Source of the DNA: Firmicutes bacterium UBA2116
GTDB lineage: Bacteria; Bacillota; Clostridia; Tissierellales; Sedimentibacteraceae
Direction of reading: 5' to 3'
Length of the DNA: 31,530 nt
Assembly (NCBI GenBank): GCA_002331025.1
Contig: DCYG01000025.1
Location: 1 to 31,530, forward strand
Position numbers and translations under genes: made by a program. The notes beneath the pieces were generated by a model. That model did no database searches. It saw only the letters and a list, made by a program, of their open reading frames with translations, and was not told where the DNA came from. Shown piece after piece: positions 25,425 through 31,530 of this stretch (positions within the stretch are counted from its first letter, which is position 1; every line of letters begins with the position of its first letter).

Positions 25425-25985
25425 CTAAAATTGGACAAGAGAATATAATTCATCTTTTTGATCCTGATTAACACCAATATAGCGTAAAGTTATGTTTTGA
25501 GAACTGTGATTGAAAGTATCCATTATTAGGCCAATATTATATTTTGACATTTTATAAGTCCAATACCCCCAAGTTTTTCTTAAACTATGAGTTCCGAAAT
25601 TTTCGATTCCTATTAAGACTGCTGCTTCTTTTAACACGCGGTAAGCTTGAATTCTGCCAATATAAGTTCCTTTTTTACTTGGAAACAAGTAATCATCATA
25701 TAAAAATTTATCATTAATAATATATGACTGTATGTTTTTGCGTAAAGTATCATTAAGCTTTATTTTCTTTTCCTTTTTTGTCTTTTTTTCTTTTATTACA
25801 AGATAATCATGAAAATCTCCATTTTCCATGAAAATATCTTTAATCTTTAAGGGAAGAATATCACTTATCCTTAAACCTGTATTAAGTCCAAATTTAAAAA
25901 TCAAACCATACTTTGGGTCCTTCCCATGCAAATAGTGGTATAGCTTTTTTATTTTAGATCTATCCCTTATAGGTTCAACTGTCAT
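25425..25985 (-). CDS. Small tyrosine site-specific recombinase
   Basis: 186 residues, consisting almost only of a tyrosine recombinase catalytic domain, the size of FimB/FimE-type invertases and well below full phage integrases. All catalytic positions are visible: Arg39 in NTGLRISDIL, a lysine in the EKKTKKEKK beta turn (65-74), His133 and Arg136 in GTHSLRKTWG, His160 in FNHSSQ, and Tyr169 in LRYIGV. The ATG is preceded on the minus strand by AAAGGAGC (25992-25999). It has its own promoter (26023-26051) and lies between 28-bp inverted repeats, so those repeats are its likely substrate. Use as a mobile-element integrase is the alternative, but no other phage or transposon gene is present. 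Confidence 0.9.
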   Translation of the reverse strand: MTVEPIRDRSKIKKLYHYLHGKDPKYGLIFKFGLNTGLRISDILPLKIKDIFMENGDFHDYLVIKEKKTKKEKKIKLNDTLRKNIQSYIINDKFLYDDYLFPSKKGTYIGRIQAYRVLKEAAVLIGIENFGTHSLRKTWGYWTYKMSKYNIGLIMDTFNHSSQNITLRYIGVNQDQKDELYSLVQF

Positions 25986-26022
25986 AAAATTAGCTCCTTT
26001 TAATGTAATTATTTAATAAAAT

Positions 26023-26051
26023 ATTATATAAAATGTTACATAAAGTTTCAA
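26023..26051 (-). promoter_or_regulatory. Promoter of the recombinase gene with an internal half-site
   Basis: On the minus strand TTGAAA (26046-26051), a 17-base spacer and TATAAT (26023-26028) match the consensus at 5/6 and 6/6. The spacer contains ATGTAACATTTTA (26029-26041), the same sequence as one arm of the flanking inverted repeats. Recombinase bound there would block its own promoter, so autoregulation is likely (inferred). Confidence 0.7.
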
Positions 26052-26075
26052 CTAAATTTTATATTTTAATATTGT

Positions 26076-26104
26076 TTTAAATAAATAAAGTGTTTAATTA
26101 TAAA
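26076..26104 (+). promoter_or_regulatory. Possible rightward promoter for the Spo0E-like gene in the present orientation
   Basis: TTTAAA (26076-26081), 17 bases, TATAAA (26099-26104) match the consensus at 4/6 and 5/6. It lies inside the invertible segment, facing the Spo0E-like gene. The surroundings are extremely AT-rich, so this match is weak; it is listed because it bears on which orientation is the active one. Confidence 0.3.
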
Positions 26105-26124
26105 TAAATTTCATGTTTTTGTAT

Positions 26125-26152
26125 GTAACATTTTAATCAAATTGTTGCATTG
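26125..26152 (-). repeat. Right inverted repeat of the recombinase cassette
   Basis: Reverse complement of 25327-25354 (27 of 28 bases; 26125-26147 perfect). It ends 25 bases before the start codon of the Spo0E-like gene, so the promoter for that gene must overlap the repeat or lie within the bracketed segment. Confidence 0.9.
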
Positions 26153-26177
26153 ATATGACAAAAAGGGGGAGCAAAAG

Positions 26178-26360
26178 ATGAAAATAAAAAAAATTAATAT
26201 TTATGAGATTAAGAAAGCAATAGATGTTAAGAAAGGAATTCTTGATGCACTAATTAATCAAAGTTCATTAAATATGACTGATGAGATACTGGAATTAAGC
26301 AATGAGTTAGATAAACTAATAGTGGATTATTATATGATTGAGAGAATAACGTCATTTTGA
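26178..26360 (+). CDS. Spo0E-like aspartyl-phosphate phosphatase
   Basis: A 60-residue, mostly helical protein. It carries the Spo0E-family motif SxxxD as Ser41-Asn-Glu-Leu-Asp45 in LELSNELDKLIVDYY, preceded by the usual first helix. Known members remove phosphate from Spo0A (or related regulators) and so hold back sporulation. AAAGGGGGAG near 26161-26170 gives a good ribosome site before ATG 26178. The right arm of the recombinase inverted repeat lies directly upstream. The target regulator is inferred from the family. Confidence 0.85.
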   Translation: MKIKKINIYEIKKAIDVKKGILDALINQSSLNMTDEILELSNELDKLIVDYYMIERITSF

Positions 26361-26384
26361 TGAAATAATATAAAATGTTATACT
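26357..26384 (+). promoter_or_regulatory. Candidate promoter for the c-di-GMP riboswitch transcript
   Basis: TTGATG (26357-26362, overlapping the Spo0E-like stop codon), 16 bases, TATACT (26379-26384): 4/6 and 5/6 matches. Start would be near 26391, about 60 bases before the aptamer. The spacer holds ATATAAAATGTTA (26368-26380), also found at 26026-26038 in the recombinase promoter. A second, weaker candidate is TTGATA at 26419-26424 with TAATAG at 26441-26446. Confidence 0.35.
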
Positions 26385-26447
26385 CATCATACTTTATATA
26401 GAAAAAGTATTTTATTTATTGATACGACTATTGTTATTACTAATAGA

Positions 26448-26526
26448 AAAGGCAAACTTATCGAAAGATGAGGACGCAAAGCCACAAGTCTAAAGTATGA
26501 GATGCTATGACGGTTGGGTTGCCATA
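26448..26526 (+). promoter_or_regulatory. Class I c-di-GMP riboswitch (GEMM-I)
   Basis: Family marks in order: GGCAAAC (26451-26457), a GAAA tetraloop within TTATCGAAAGATGAG, the conserved GGACGCAAAGCCA block (26472-26484), a second arm with GTCTAAAG (26488-26495), and CTATGACGGTTGGGTTGCC (26505-26523). The outer stem pairs GGCAA (26451-26455) with TTGCC (26519-26523). The EAL phosphodiesterase gene downstream is a usual type of target. A terminator at 26612-26646 forms the likely expression platform. Confidence 0.93.
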
Positions 26527-26611
26527 TAATAAAGTGTTATTGGTATAGGGAAAAGACTTGATAGATAAAGGATCTACGTAATCTTTAAATATTAAACTTT
26601 AGCCATATAAT

Positions 26612-26646
26612 AAATAGTGGGCAACCTAACTGCAAACTATTTTTTT
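26612..26646 (+). terminator. Terminator hairpin of the c-di-GMP riboswitch platform
   Basis: AAATAGT (26612-26618) pairs with ACTATTT (26636-26642), with an inner GCA/TGC pairing across a GG/AA bulge, and a run of T covers 26640-26646. The left side, GGCAACCTAACTG (26620-26632), can instead pair with CGGTTGGGTTGCC (26511-26523) of the aptamer over 13 bp with two G-U pairs. That alternative pairing uses the same TTGCC as the aptamer's outer stem. So ligand-bound aptamer frees the terminator, predicting an OFF switch. Between aptamer and hairpin (26527-26611) I see only a repeated GCCATATAATAAA (26521-26533 and 26602-26614). Confidence 0.7.
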
Positions 26647-26661
26647 ATGGAGGAAATTAAG

Positions 26662-27399
26662 TTGTATTTGACCCAAAATATTGAAAAAGAGTTTAGGTAT
26701 TCCATAACTCATTGGTTTCAACCTATCTATAATTTGAAAGATAACAGCGTTATAGGGCATGAAGCGTTGTTAAGAGATGCCTCAGATTTACAAATTTCAC
26801 CTGTAAATATGTTAAAAAATGCTGAACAAAAAGGGTGTCGGAACATACTTGATCTGATATCAATAAAGAATGCACTAGATATATATAAAGAAGAATTACA
26901 TTATCTTTTTCTTAATATATTTCCATCAACATTATTAAAAGGGAATTTTTTAGCATGGTGGGACATACATGTACCGCTAAAAATACCTGTTGTACTTGAA
27001 CTGCTGGAAAGTGAGCCTATCAACGATTGGGAAAAGATGAAGGCCACAGTTAATGAACTGAAAAGAAGGGGAATAAAAATTGCAATCGATGATATGGGTG
27101 CAGGATATTCTACCATCCGCCATTGGGTTGAGCTGGAACCGGAATTTGTCAAACTAGATAAATATTTTTCGGAAAATTTATCTGTTAATACACAAAAACA
27201 GAAAATAGTAAAAAGCTATGCAGATTTATTTTCTGGTACTTCTAAGTTAATAATTGAAGGAATAGAAAAAAAAGAAGATCTTGAAATCATATATCACTTA
27301 GGAGTCCAATATGCACAGGGGTTTTTTCTTGGCAGACCTTTACCCAGAGAAAAATGTAATGATAATAAAAAACCTGTTGACAAAATTTTAAAGATTTAA
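26662..27399 (+). CDS. EAL-domain c-di-GMP phosphodiesterase (TTG start)
   Basis: A 245-residue stand-alone EAL domain that should hydrolyse c-di-GMP to pGpG in the cytoplasm. Counting from the TTG start, the catalytic set is intact: Glu34-Ala-Leu in IGHEALLRD, Asn in LFLNIFP, Glu in LELLESEP, the Asp pair in AIDDMGAGYST, Lys in VKLDKYFS, Glu in IIEGIEKKEDL and QG in YAQGFFLGRPLP. There is no sensor or GGDEF domain. I choose TTG 26662 because GGAGG (26649-26653) lies 8 bases before it; GTG 26617 and ATG 26647 fall in or against the terminator hairpin and lack ribosome sites. Control by the c-di-GMP riboswitch links enzyme amount to its own substrate. Confidence 0.88.
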   Translation: MYLTQNIEKEFRYSITHWFQPIYNLKDNSVIGHEALLRDASDLQISPVNMLKNAEQKGCRNILDLISIKNALDIYKEELHYLFLNIFPSTLLKGNFLAWWDIHVPLKIPVVLELLESEPINDWEKMKATVNELKRRGIKIAIDDMGAGYSTIRHWVELEPEFVKLDKYFSENLSVNTQKQKIVKSYADLFSGTSKLIIEGIEKKEDLEIIYHLGVQYAQGFFLGRPLPREKCNDNKKPVDKILKI

Positions 27400-27405
27400 T
27401 ATTAT
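27377..27405 (+). promoter_or_regulatory. Promoter of the valS T-box transcript
   Basis: TTGACA (27377-27382), a 17-base spacer and TATTAT (27400-27405) match the consensus at 6/6 and 5/6. The -35 element lies within the last codons of the EAL gene. The start would be near 27412, shortly before the T-box leader. No separate terminator for the EAL gene is visible, so some read-through is possible. Confidence 0.75.
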
Positions 27406-27429
27406 GGTATGTAATTAAACATTTTTGCA

Positions 27430-27646
27430 ATGAAAAAGAGGAGTAAGTACAGAAACTTACAGAGAATGGAGATCATAGGTTGAGAGTCTTCATAAGTCAA
27501 TTTGTATCGAAGGTAGCTTTGGAGCATTTAATCTGAAATAGAAGTAAGGTTAAACGGTTGAAGCCGTTATAGAATTAAGAGCCGGAAACGGAAATTAGGT
27601 GGTACCGCGGGTTTTCTCGTCCTTTGTGATGAGAAAGCCCTTTTTT
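27430..27646 (+). promoter_or_regulatory. T-box leader of valS (Val specifier, terminator platform)
   Basis: The T-box sequence TAGGTGGTACCGCGG is at 27596-27610. Stem I features are visible upstream: GAGTAAGTAC...CTTACAGAGAATGG, GGTTGAGAGTCTTC, then ATCGAAGGTAGCTTTGGAGC. A GTA at 27513-27515 sits where the specifier codon is expected and encodes valine, agreeing with the gene downstream. The terminator pairs 27609-27621 with 27628-27640 over 13 bp (two G-U) and is followed by T at 27641-27646. Known: uncharged tRNA binding to specifier and T-box prevents termination. This leader explains the 324-base gap before valS. Confidence 0.93.
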
Positions 27647-27723
27647 CATGACCTAACCCAATTTTTGGGGGAATAGCATAAGCTTAATTATTTACATTTA
27701 AAATATAGAAAGGAATGTTATGT

Positions 27724-30372
27724 ATGAATAATATACCAAGTAAGTATAATCCAAAAGAATTTGAAGAAAAAATCTACAGTGCTTGGATGGAAGAAAATTG
27801 TTTTAAAGCAGAAATCAATAAAGATAAGAAGCCGTTTACTATTGTGATGCCGCCTCCAAATATTACAGGTCAGCTTCACATGGGTCATGCGTTGGATATG
27901 ACTCTTCAGGATGTTCTGACAAGATGGAAGAGGATGGAGGGCTTTGAAGCATTATGGCTGCCGGGCTCGGACCATGCAAGTATTGCAACCGAGGTTAAGG
28001 TGGTTGAAAAGCTGAAAAAAGAAGAAGGAAAAACCAAAGAAGAAATAGGCAGGGACGAGTTCTTAAAAAGGGCATGGAAGTGGAAGGAAGAATACGGCGG
28101 GAAAATAGTTGAACAGGTAAAGAAATTAGGTAACTCCTGTGACTGGTCAAGAGAAAGATTTACGATGGATGAAGGCTGCAATGATGCTGTTATCGAATTC
28201 TTCATATCATTATACAACAAAGGACTTATATATAAAGGCAACAGAATTATAAACTGGTGTCCTGATTGTCATACCACACTTTCGGATGCCGAGGTTGAAT
28301 ACGAAGATACTCCGGGTAAATATTACTATGTAAAATATCCCTTCGTTGATAATCCGGATGAGTTTTTTATAATTGCAACGACGAGACCTGAAACAATATT
28401 CGGTGATGTTGCCATAGCTGCACATCCTGAGGATGAAAGATACAAACATTTAATCGGCAGAAAGGTTATTGTTCCGCTTGTAGGGAGAGAAATCCCTATA
28501 ATAGGAGATGAATATCCGGATATGACTAAGGGAACGGGAGCTCTGAAAATAACTCCTTGCCACGACCCTAATGACTTTGAAATAGGATTGAGACACAATT
28601 TAGAGCAAATAAGCTGTATGAACGAAGACGGAACTATGAACGAGGCTGCGGGAAAATATAACGGTATGGACCGCTACGACTGCAGAAAAGCATTTGTTAA
28701 GGATCTCGAAGAAGACGGATTTATGTTAAGGACAGAGGATACTGACCACAATGTAGGAACGTGCTACCGCTGTCACAACATTATAGAACCGAGGGTATCA
28801 GACCAATGGTTCGTTAAGATGGAGCCTTTGGCAAAGCCTGCTCTTCAGGCAAACAAAGATAAAAAGGTTGAATTTGTTCCTGAACGCTTTACAAAAATAT
28901 ATACCCATTGGCTTGAGAACATAAGGGACTGGTGTATTTCAAGACAATTGTGGTGGGGTCACCGAATACCTGCATACTATTGTCAGGAATGCGGAGAGAT
29001 AATGGTTGCAAAAGAAGCTCCCGCAAAATGTATTAAATGTAACAGCACAAATATAAAGCAGGACGAAGATGTTCTTGATACATGGTTTTCTTCAGGACTA
29101 TGGCCATTTTCAACGTTAGGCTGGCCTCATGAAACAGAGGATTTAAAATATTTTTATCCGACAGATGTATTGGTAACGGGATATGATATAATATTTTTCT
29201 GGGTTGTACGTATGGTATTCTCGGCTTTGGAGGCAACTGGTGAATCGCCGTTTAAGCATGTATTTATACACGGCTTGGTGAGAGATGCCGAAGGCAGAAA
29301 GATGAGCAAATCTTTAGGAAACGGTATAGATCCCCTTGAGGTGATAGACCAGTTCGGCGCAGATGCTCTCAGATTCATGCTTATGACCGGAATATCCCCC
29401 GGAAACGATACGAGATTCAACAATGACAGATTGGAATCAAGCCGTAACTTTGCCAATAAGCTGTGGAATGCATCAAGATTTGTTCTTATGAATATTGACG
29501 GTGATTTAATAGATGAAGCTACAGCCGAAAGGAACTATAAAACAGAAGATAAGTGGATTATTTCAAGAGTAAACAAGGCGGCTAAGGAAGTAACGGAAAA
29601 TCTGGATAAATTTGAATTGGGTATGGCTGCTCAGAGAGTTTATGATTTCATATGGAATGAATATTGTGATTGGTACATTGAAATTGTTAAACCTAGGTTA
29701 TACGGTGAAGAAGGCACAGATAAGGATACTGCAAGATTCGTATTGATTAAGGTGTTAAAAAATATGCTTAAGTTACTTCATCCGTTTATGCCGTTCATTA
29801 CAGAAGAAATTTGGTCATATTTGCCGAATGTTGATAACAGATTGATTAGAGAGCAGTGGTCATTCTATAATGAAGATGAAAACTTTGAAGAAGCGGAAAG
29901 CACTATGGAATTTATTATGGAAGCGGTAAGAAGTATACGTAACACCAGAGCAGAGATGAATGTTGCACCTTCAAGAAAGGCAAGAGCAATATTTGTTCCT
30001 TCTAAAGAAGGTATTAAAGGATATATTGAGTCAAGTGCTTTGCATTTTGCAACTTTGGCTAATATTACGGAAATCAAGGTAGTAAGTGATAAATCAATGA
30101 TAGGTGAAGATACTGCATCGTCCGTAATTGACGGAACAGAAATATATTTGCCTCTTTCTGACTTAATTGACTATGAAAAAGAAATAGAGCGTCTTGAAAA
30201 AGAGAAAACAAAACTTCAAGGTGAGCTTGACAGGGTAAATAATAAGCTTAACAATGAAAAATTCATGAGTAAGGCACCTGAAAATGTAGTTGCGGAAGAA
30301 AAAGAAAAATTGGCTAAATACCAATCGATGATGGATAAGGTAGCAGAAAGATTAGAGCAATTAAATAAATAA
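27724..30372 (+). CDS. valS: Valyl-tRNA synthetase
   Basis: 882 residues, full length for bacterial ValRS. The class Ia signature HIGH is HMGH (52-55) in PPPNITGQLHMGHALD; KMSKS is at 526-530 in GRKMSKSLGNGIDP. The editing-domain segment IATTRPETIFGD lies near residue 218, and WCISRQLWWGHRIPAYYC near 402 is typical of ValRS. Cysteine pairs CYRCH near 346 and CQEC/CIKC near 419-441 are plausible zinc sites. The C terminus (about 815-882) is the usual coiled coil. ATG 27724 has AAAGGA about 10 bases upstream; the earlier in-frame ATG 27715 abuts that site. Expression is controlled by the T-box leader. Confidence 0.96.
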   Translation: MNNIPSKYNPKEFEEKIYSAWMEENCFKAEINKDKKPFTIVMPPPNITGQLHMGHALDMTLQDVLTRWKRMEGFEALWLPGSDHASIATEVKVVEKLKKEEGKTKEEIGRDEFLKRAWKWKEEYGGKIVEQVKKLGNSCDWSRERFTMDEGCNDAVIEFFISLYNKGLIYKGNRIINWCPDCHTTLSDAEVEYEDTPGKYYYVKYPFVDNPDEFFIIATTRPETIFGDVAIAAHPEDERYKHLIGRKVIVPLVGREIPIIGDEYPDMTKGTGALKITPCHDPNDFEIGLRHNLEQISCMNEDGTMNEAAGKYNGMDRYDCRKAFVKDLEEDGFMLRTEDTDHNVGTCYRCHNIIEPRVSDQWFVKMEPLAKPALQANKDKKVEFVPERFTKIYTHWLENIRDWCISRQLWWGHRIPAYYCQECGEIMVAKEAPAKCIKCNSTNIKQDEDVLDTWFSSGLWPFSTLGWPHETEDLKYFYPTDVLVTGYDIIFFWVVRMVFSALEATGESPFKHVFIHGLVRDAEGRKMSKSLGNGIDPLEVIDQFGADALRFMLMTGISPGNDTRFNNDRLESSRNFANKLWNASRFVLMNIDGDLIDEATAERNYKTEDKWIISRVNKAAKEVTENLDKFELGMAAQRVYDFIWNEYCDWYIEIVKPRLYGEEGTDKDTARFVLIKVLKNMLKLLHPFMPFITEEIWSYLPNVDNRLIREQWSFYNEDENFEEAESTMEFIMEAVRSIRNTRAEMNVAPSRKARAIFVPSKEGIKGYIESSALHFATLANITEIKVVSDKSMIGEDTASSVIDGTEIYLPLSDLIDYEKEIERLEKEKTKLQGELDRVNNKLNNEKFMSKAPENVVAEEKEKLAKYQSMMDKVAERLEQLNK

Positions 30373-30378
30373 AGTGTT

Positions 30379-30408
30379 TGAAAGGCATTTTGGTGAAAGG
30401 CATTTTGG
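30379..30408 (+). repeat. Exact 15-bp tandem duplication
   Basis: TGAAAGGCATTTTGG occurs at 30379-30393 and again at 30394-30408 without a gap. The second copy runs into the left arm of the palindrome 30400-30463. It looks like local duplication at the edge of the palindromic element. Confidence 0.8.
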
Positions 30409-30463
30409 GGACGGACCTTTTTGTGGCTGCCCGCAGCCACAAAAAGGTCCGTCCCCGAAATGC
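30400..30463. repeat. 31-bp-arm palindrome of a GGGGACGGAC repeat family
   Basis: Arms 30407-30430 and 30433-30456 are perfectly complementary over 24 bp around a CC loop centre. With one G-U pair the stem extends to 30400-30430/30433-30463. The outer part is GGGGACGGACCTTTTTGTGG and the inner part GCTGC/GCAGC. The last ten bases of the window (31521-31530) read GGGGACGGAC again, the start of another copy. It lies in the gap between valS and the next gene and can act as a transcript-ending or mRNA-stabilising hairpin, though no T-run follows. REP-like elements moved by a REP-associated transposase elsewhere in the genome are a plausible origin (inference). Confidence 0.85.
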
Positions 30464-30494
30464 TCGGAATGTCACAAATTTATGGGAGGACGAT

Positions 30495-31511
30495 ATGAAC
30501 TATAATGAAGTTTTAGAAAATGCAAAAAAAATAATGGCACCTAACTGCAGAGTATGTAAGGAATGCAACGGAGTAGTGTGCAAGGGAGAAATCCCGGGAA
30601 CAGGCGGAAAAGGAAACGGCAATGCTTTTAAGATTTGTGTTGATTTTCTGTCGTCAGTAAAAATAAAATTAGATACTATTTATCAAAATGAGGGACAAGA
30701 TACATCAATTTCATTGTTCGGCAGGAATTTCAAATATCCGTTTTTCGTAGCGCCAATCGGAGGCATGAATTTAAATTACAATGGAGCAATTACCGAATCA
30801 GAATATGTAGATGCAGTCGTGAATGGTTCAATAAAGGCTGGTACTGCCGCATTTACAGGTGACGGTGCGGCTGACAGCTTATTTCTTGACAGTCTGCCAT
30901 ATATTAAACAGGCAGACGGAGTTGCTGTTCCTACAATAAAGCCATGGAAAAACGACAAGGCATTAGAAAAGATAAAGCTTCTGGAAGAAGCAGGGGCTAT
31001 GGCTTTCGCAATGGATATCGATTCAGCCGGTTTAATAAACCTTGCCTTGGCCGGAAAACCGGTTTCGGCAAAAAGCGTTGAAGAATTATCTGAATTAGCA
31101 TCATCCACTAAAGTACCGTTCATAGTTAAAGGTGTTATGACTAAGGAGGGCGCTTTAAAAGCACTAAAAGCAGGTGCATACGGCATAGTTGTTTCCTCTC
31201 ACGGCGGAAGAGTTCTTCAAGATGCTCCCGCAACATGTGCAGTACTTCCTGAAATCAGAGAGGCAGTTGGGGATAAATTAAAAATATTTGTAGACGGAGG
31301 CATCAGATCCGGTGCGGATGTATTTAAAGCAATTGCATTGGGAGCAGATGCAGTGCTGATCGGAAGGACATACGTTATAGCCGCATTTGGCGGAGGAGCA
31401 GAAGGTGTGGAACTTTACACCGAAAAAATAGGTGCTGAGTTAAGAGATGTAATGATTATGTCCGGATGCAAAAGCCTAAGTGATATAACGAGAGATAAAA
31501 TAATATTATAA
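30495..31511 (+). CDS. FMN-dependent alpha-hydroxy-acid dehydrogenase family protein
   Basis: 338 residues from ATG 30495, set by GGGAGGA (30484-30490). The TIM-barrel body shows FFVAPIGGMN near 80-90, VPFIVKGVMTKEGA near 204-217 (flavin-binding Lys), the catalytic-type histidine in VVSSHGGRVLQD near 229-240, and the phosphate-binding VDGGIRSGADVFKAIALGADAVLIGR near 265-290. An N-terminal Cys-rich motif, Cys18-X2-Cys21-X2-Cys24-X4-Cys29, is absent from classical lactate or glycolate oxidases and could hold a metal or Fe-S cluster. Substrate unknown. A longer frame from 30378 runs through the palindrome and is rejected. Confidence 0.85.
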   Translation: MNYNEVLENAKKIMAPNCRVCKECNGVVCKGEIPGTGGKGNGNAFKICVDFLSSVKIKLDTIYQNEGQDTSISLFGRNFKYPFFVAPIGGMNLNYNGAITESEYVDAVVNGSIKAGTAAFTGDGAADSLFLDSLPYIKQADGVAVPTIKPWKNDKALEKIKLLEEAGAMAFAMDIDSAGLINLALAGKPVSAKSVEELSELASSTKVPFIVKGVMTKEGALKALKAGAYGIVVSSHGGRVLQDAPATCAVLPEIREAVGDKLKIFVDGGIRSGADVFKAIALGADAVLIGRTYVIAAFGGGAEGVELYTEKIGAELRDVMIMSGCKSLSDITRDKIIL

Positions 31512-31520
31512 CAACACAAT

Positions 31521-31530
31521 GGGGACGGAC
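31521..31530 (+). repeat. Start of another GGGGACGGAC repeat copy (cut by window end)
   Basis: The final ten bases are identical to the first ten of the palindrome arm at 30407-30416. Being 9 bases past the last stop codon, it suggests that the same element flanks this gene on both sides. The rest lies outside the window. Confidence 0.6.

Noticed and set aside
25327..26152. CRISPR or insertion-sequence explanation for the inverted repeats
   Set aside because: There are only two inverted copies, no spacers, no DDE transposase and no visible target-site duplication; a recombinase switch fits better, though a mini mobile element is not fully excluded.
30378..30494. N-terminal extension of the hydroxy-acid dehydrogenase across the palindrome
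   Set aside because: It is translated palindrome and repeat; a strong ribosome site precedes ATG 30495.

Overview
The window looks like chromosome from a low-GC, spore-forming anaerobic Firmicute (class Clostridia; a Tissierellia/Sedimentibacter-like genus is my guess from protein style only). Support comes from strong Shine-Dalgarno sites with ATG/TTG/GTG starts, a T-box leader, a class I c-di-GMP riboswitch, a Spo0E-like phosphatase, an oxygen-sensitive class III ribonucleotide reductase, and the anaerobic (early cobalt insertion) route to vitamin B12.

Region 1 (1-16879) is a B12 operon. A consensus sigma-A promoter (65-93) leads into a cobalamin riboswitch (112-266), an intrinsic terminator (334-362) and an unusual block of 57-60-bp imperfect repeats (380-600). 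Then follow cbiD, cbiF, cbiJ, cbiET, cbiA, cbiG, cbiC, cbiL and cbiH, a BtuFCD-type ABC importer, an ABC-2 transporter pair of unknown role, cbiK, and the ECF cobalt importer cbiMNQO. Together these encode every step from sirohydrochlorin (cobalt insertion by CbiK) to cobyrinic acid a,c-diamide (CbiA), plus cobalt uptake. The late genes (cbiP, cbiB, cobU/S/T, adenosyltransferase) are not in the window.

Region 2 (16897-23496) continues on the same strand with almost no gap. It holds nrdD-nrdG (B12-independent ribonucleotide reductase), trmO, and a second FecCD-type importer whose binding protein carries an extra N-terminal FMN-binding domain with a flavinylation-type motif. I see no terminator between cbiO and nrdD, so the B12 riboswitch may also control nrdDG.

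Region 3 (23497-27399) is visibly more AT-rich and is the most interesting part. A leucine-rich-repeat lipoprotein gene is followed by a long hairpin terminator. Next comes a small tyrosine recombinase gene (minus strand), bracketed by a 28-bp inverted repeat (27/28 identical; 23 bp perfect). The right repeat lies 25 bp before the start codon of a Spo0E-like gene. The enclosed segment of about 770 bp carries an outward promoter that now fires left into the hairpin terminator; after inversion it would fire right into the Spo0E-like gene. This has the architecture of a phase-variable promoter switch upstream of a sporulation regulator. A c-di-GMP-I riboswitch with a terminator platform and an EAL phosphodiesterase follow directly.

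Region 4 (27400-31530) is housekeeping: a promoter and T-box leader with a probable GUA (Val) specifier, valS, a very long near-perfect palindrome whose terminal GGGGACGGAC recurs at the last bases of the window, and an FMN-dependent alpha-hydroxy-acid dehydrogenase family protein with a Cys-rich N terminus.
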